Source of the DNA: Tricholomella constricta
Taxonomy: Eukaryota; Basidiomycota; Agaricomycetes; Agaricales; Lyophyllaceae
DNA: 64,000 nt
Direction of reading: 5' to 3'
NCBI GenBank assembly: GCA_013368375.1
Contig: JAACJP010000030.1
Location: 513,597-577,596 of the forward strand
Below are positions 62,320 to 64,000 of this stretch, in pieces. The position numbers and the translations under genes were made by a program. The first letter of the stretch is position 1; every line of letters begins with the position of its first letter. The notes beneath the pieces are model-generated. The model saw only the letters and a program-made list of their open reading frames with translations, was not told the DNA's origin and ran no database searches.

Positions 62320-64000
62320 ATGTCGTCCTTCAATCTCGATATCGCGGCCCCCGCCTCCGTTGACCCTAGCACGATTTTGCGCGATTCCGAGTTGGCGCAG
62401 CTGTCCGTCGAAGATCGGGCGCGTGTGGCGTTCCTTGGCGTACCCCGACCCGTTTCCCCGACGTCCTCTCTTCCTGGGATCGTCACACTTGTCGATGGGA
62501 GTGTCGGGGCGGTCCCCGAATCTTCTCCCGCACCTCCCTCAATTCCCGATCATCGGCTGGTCATCCGTCTGCCGGTTCGATCTCGACAGATCCGGCGTCC
62601 TCGTTCCTCCACTCCAGAGGTTGAGTTCGAACCGGCCAGCGATCCTGTGTCGCGTCCGGCGGCGACTTCGTTGTCCTGGGGGTCCCTTTTGACGGATGAG
62701 CTGTTGGCGGAGATCCTGCGTACCGCTGTGCGGGTTCCCCCTTCCTTGGCGTGGTGTGAGACGCATGCACCGGTAAGTGTTGCCCTTTTTCTGCGATCGA
62801 TTGTTGATTCCATTTTGGGGTCTTCGTTAGTGTGATCGTTGTCGGGAGCGTCGGCTGTCCTGTCGATTTCAGGAGGTCCGTCTTCGCGGGACCCTGCCCT
62901 GTGTCGACTGCCGTGCGGCACACTCCCTGTGTTCGCTTTCGTTGGAGCATGGCCTAGAAGTGGCCGCTAGGCAGTTGGGGATTCCCTTGGCGTGGTTGCG
63001 CTCTCGTGCGGAAGGCTTTGCTTTCTCTCGCACTGGCGTCGCGATGTCCTTTACCAGTATCCGTCGCGCCTTGCGTTTACCGCTCCCCCCTCCTCTTCCT
63101 GTTGTTTCCACATCCCCTGAAGGGTCCGGTGCTGTTCCTCCTCCTCGTGCTCCCCCGCCTCGCGCCTTTTTTCGCGGTACGCGAGGCCAGGGTCGAAAGT
63201 CTGTGCCTGTTGGCCGTAGGGGTGCGCGCTTGTCCGTTCAGGAGGTGCGCTCTTCGCCTATCCCTGGCCCTTCTCCCTCCTCCTCCCGCGGATAGTTCGG
63301 TTTCGCTTGTCCCCGTTCGTCGTTCTGGGCCCATTGTGCGCACCGAGTCTCCGGATTCCCCCATCGCCGGCCCTTCGGAGCCTCTCTTTTTTAAAAGGGT
63401 CATCCTCCTCAGGCTCTTCTTCACCCGTTTTGCCCTCTTCCCCCCCCGCCATGTTGATTTCGACCCCCCCTGCTTGCTCGGTTTCCCTCCCCTCCCTCGT
63501 CTGAGGAGTACCTCCGTCTTCAACGTCTCTATGACCAGGAGGTCGCGCGCGCGCAGGCCCTCTCTGTTCAAGTCGAGCTTCTCCGGGTCGAGGGTCAACG
63601 TGCCAAGTCCCATCTTCGTGGCGTATTGGCCGACTTCACCGATGAACGTGAGCGTTTCCTTCATCTGCAGGCGCAGACTTCGGAGGTCGTAGACGTCGAT
63701 CGTGACGCGGAGGTTGAGGATCTTCGGATGGAGGTGTCGGTTCTTCAGGATGAGGTTGCTGGTTTGCAGGGGCACGTTGTCCACCTTCAGGAGGTTAGGG
63801 ATCATTGCGTGGTCACGCCTTGACCTCCGTACTCGCGTTGACGGTGAGTTTCGATTCCCTTCATTTTCTCCTTCTTGTTTCTAAGACTTTTCGTAGCCCT
63901 CGACCTTGCGCGTACCGCCTTCGCGTCCGATATGTATATCGCGGATGGTGCTTTGCGTCGCCACCCTCGTCGAGTTGGAGGCGTCGCCAGTCCGAAGTAT
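62320..64000 (+). CDS. gypsy-C antisense gene: Zn2Cys6 - coiled coil protein (runs off the window)
   Basis: ATG 62320 opens exon 1 (MSSFNLDIAAPASVDPSTIL ... LLTDELLAEILRTAVRVPP), unbroken to 62772. Intron 62773-62830 (GTAAGT to TAG) joins in phase. Exon 2 starts CDRCRERRLSCRFQEVRLRG then CVDCRAAHSLC, the cleanest zinc cluster of the three (62831-62932). It stays open to 63295 through the AFFRGTRGQGRKSVPVGRRG basic linker. Frameshifts in homopolymer runs near 63390 and 63480 disturb the linker. The coiled coil follows (63510-63800: LYDQEVARAQALSVQVELL, AEVEDLRMEVSVLQDEVAGL). Intron 2 is 63844-63896; exon 3 starts ALDLARTAFASDMYIADGAL and leaves the window. It is antisense to the host element; function inferred as for gypsy-B. 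Confidence 0.78.

Overview
This window looks like a transposon graveyard and nursery from a basidiomycete fungus, probably an Agaricomycete. Four things point there. The introns are short GT-AG introns of about 38-80 nt. There are KDZ-superfamily DNA transposases with CxC2 and CxC5/CxC6 cysteine clusters. There are Ty3/gypsy elements with chromodomains and Tad-like LINEs ending in RNase H. There is also a fragment of fungal 1,3-beta-glucan synthase. I see no convincing intact host gene, rRNA, tRNA or CRISPR array. Nearly everything is a mobile element, often one inside another.

Layout. 1-4320: the C-terminal half of a KDZ transposase (KDZ1), an acidic repeat-bearing ORF and a GC-rich minisatellite. 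4325-9135: a Ty3/gypsy integrase region (gypsy-E) split by a 5'-truncated LINE (L1, 15-bp target duplication). 9136-11315: an internally deleted LINE on the plus strand (L2). 11316-17048: the N-terminal half of a second KDZ transposase on the minus strand (KDZ2), split by LINE L3 (14-bp target duplication). 17306-19445: a divergently transcribed, multi-exon partner gene. 19785-35813: a third KDZ element (KDZ3) with terminal inverted repeats and arrays of GTCCGATCGGAC-type palindromes at both ends. KDZ3 is invaded by chromodomain gypsy-A (21064-30325, 5-bp duplication GTAGA), which is itself invaded by a solo LTR (24314-24830, duplication GAAAC). 36-41 kb: an orphan plus-strand gene with a small poly(A) retroposon in it, and a degenerate minus-strand gag. 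41.3-41.7 kb: the glucan synthase fragment. 43.9-46.0 kb: a LINE ORF1 fragment next to a chromodomain and LTR of another gypsy (gypsy-F). 46991-57498: gypsy-B, nearly complete, with a long open pol. 57499-61750: the 3' part of gypsy-D on the minus strand. 61751 to the end: the 3' end of gypsy-C in reverse orientation.

The most interesting system is shared by gypsy-A, -B and -C. Between the chromodomain and the 3' LTR each carries an antisense, three-exon gene. Its product has an exact Zn2Cys6 pattern (C-X2-C-X6-C-X12-C-X2-C-X6-C), then a coiled coil, then (read in A and B) a basic C-terminus ending KRRRI(E/D). The gene is preceded by two CACGTG boxes whose starts lie 11 bp apart in all three copies. 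The same elements have two tandem retropepsin-like domains in pol, and A and B share an in-frame TGA just before the chromodomain. A second theme is that the KDZ segments are strongly enriched in CpG-containing palindromes whose variants look like CpG transitions.
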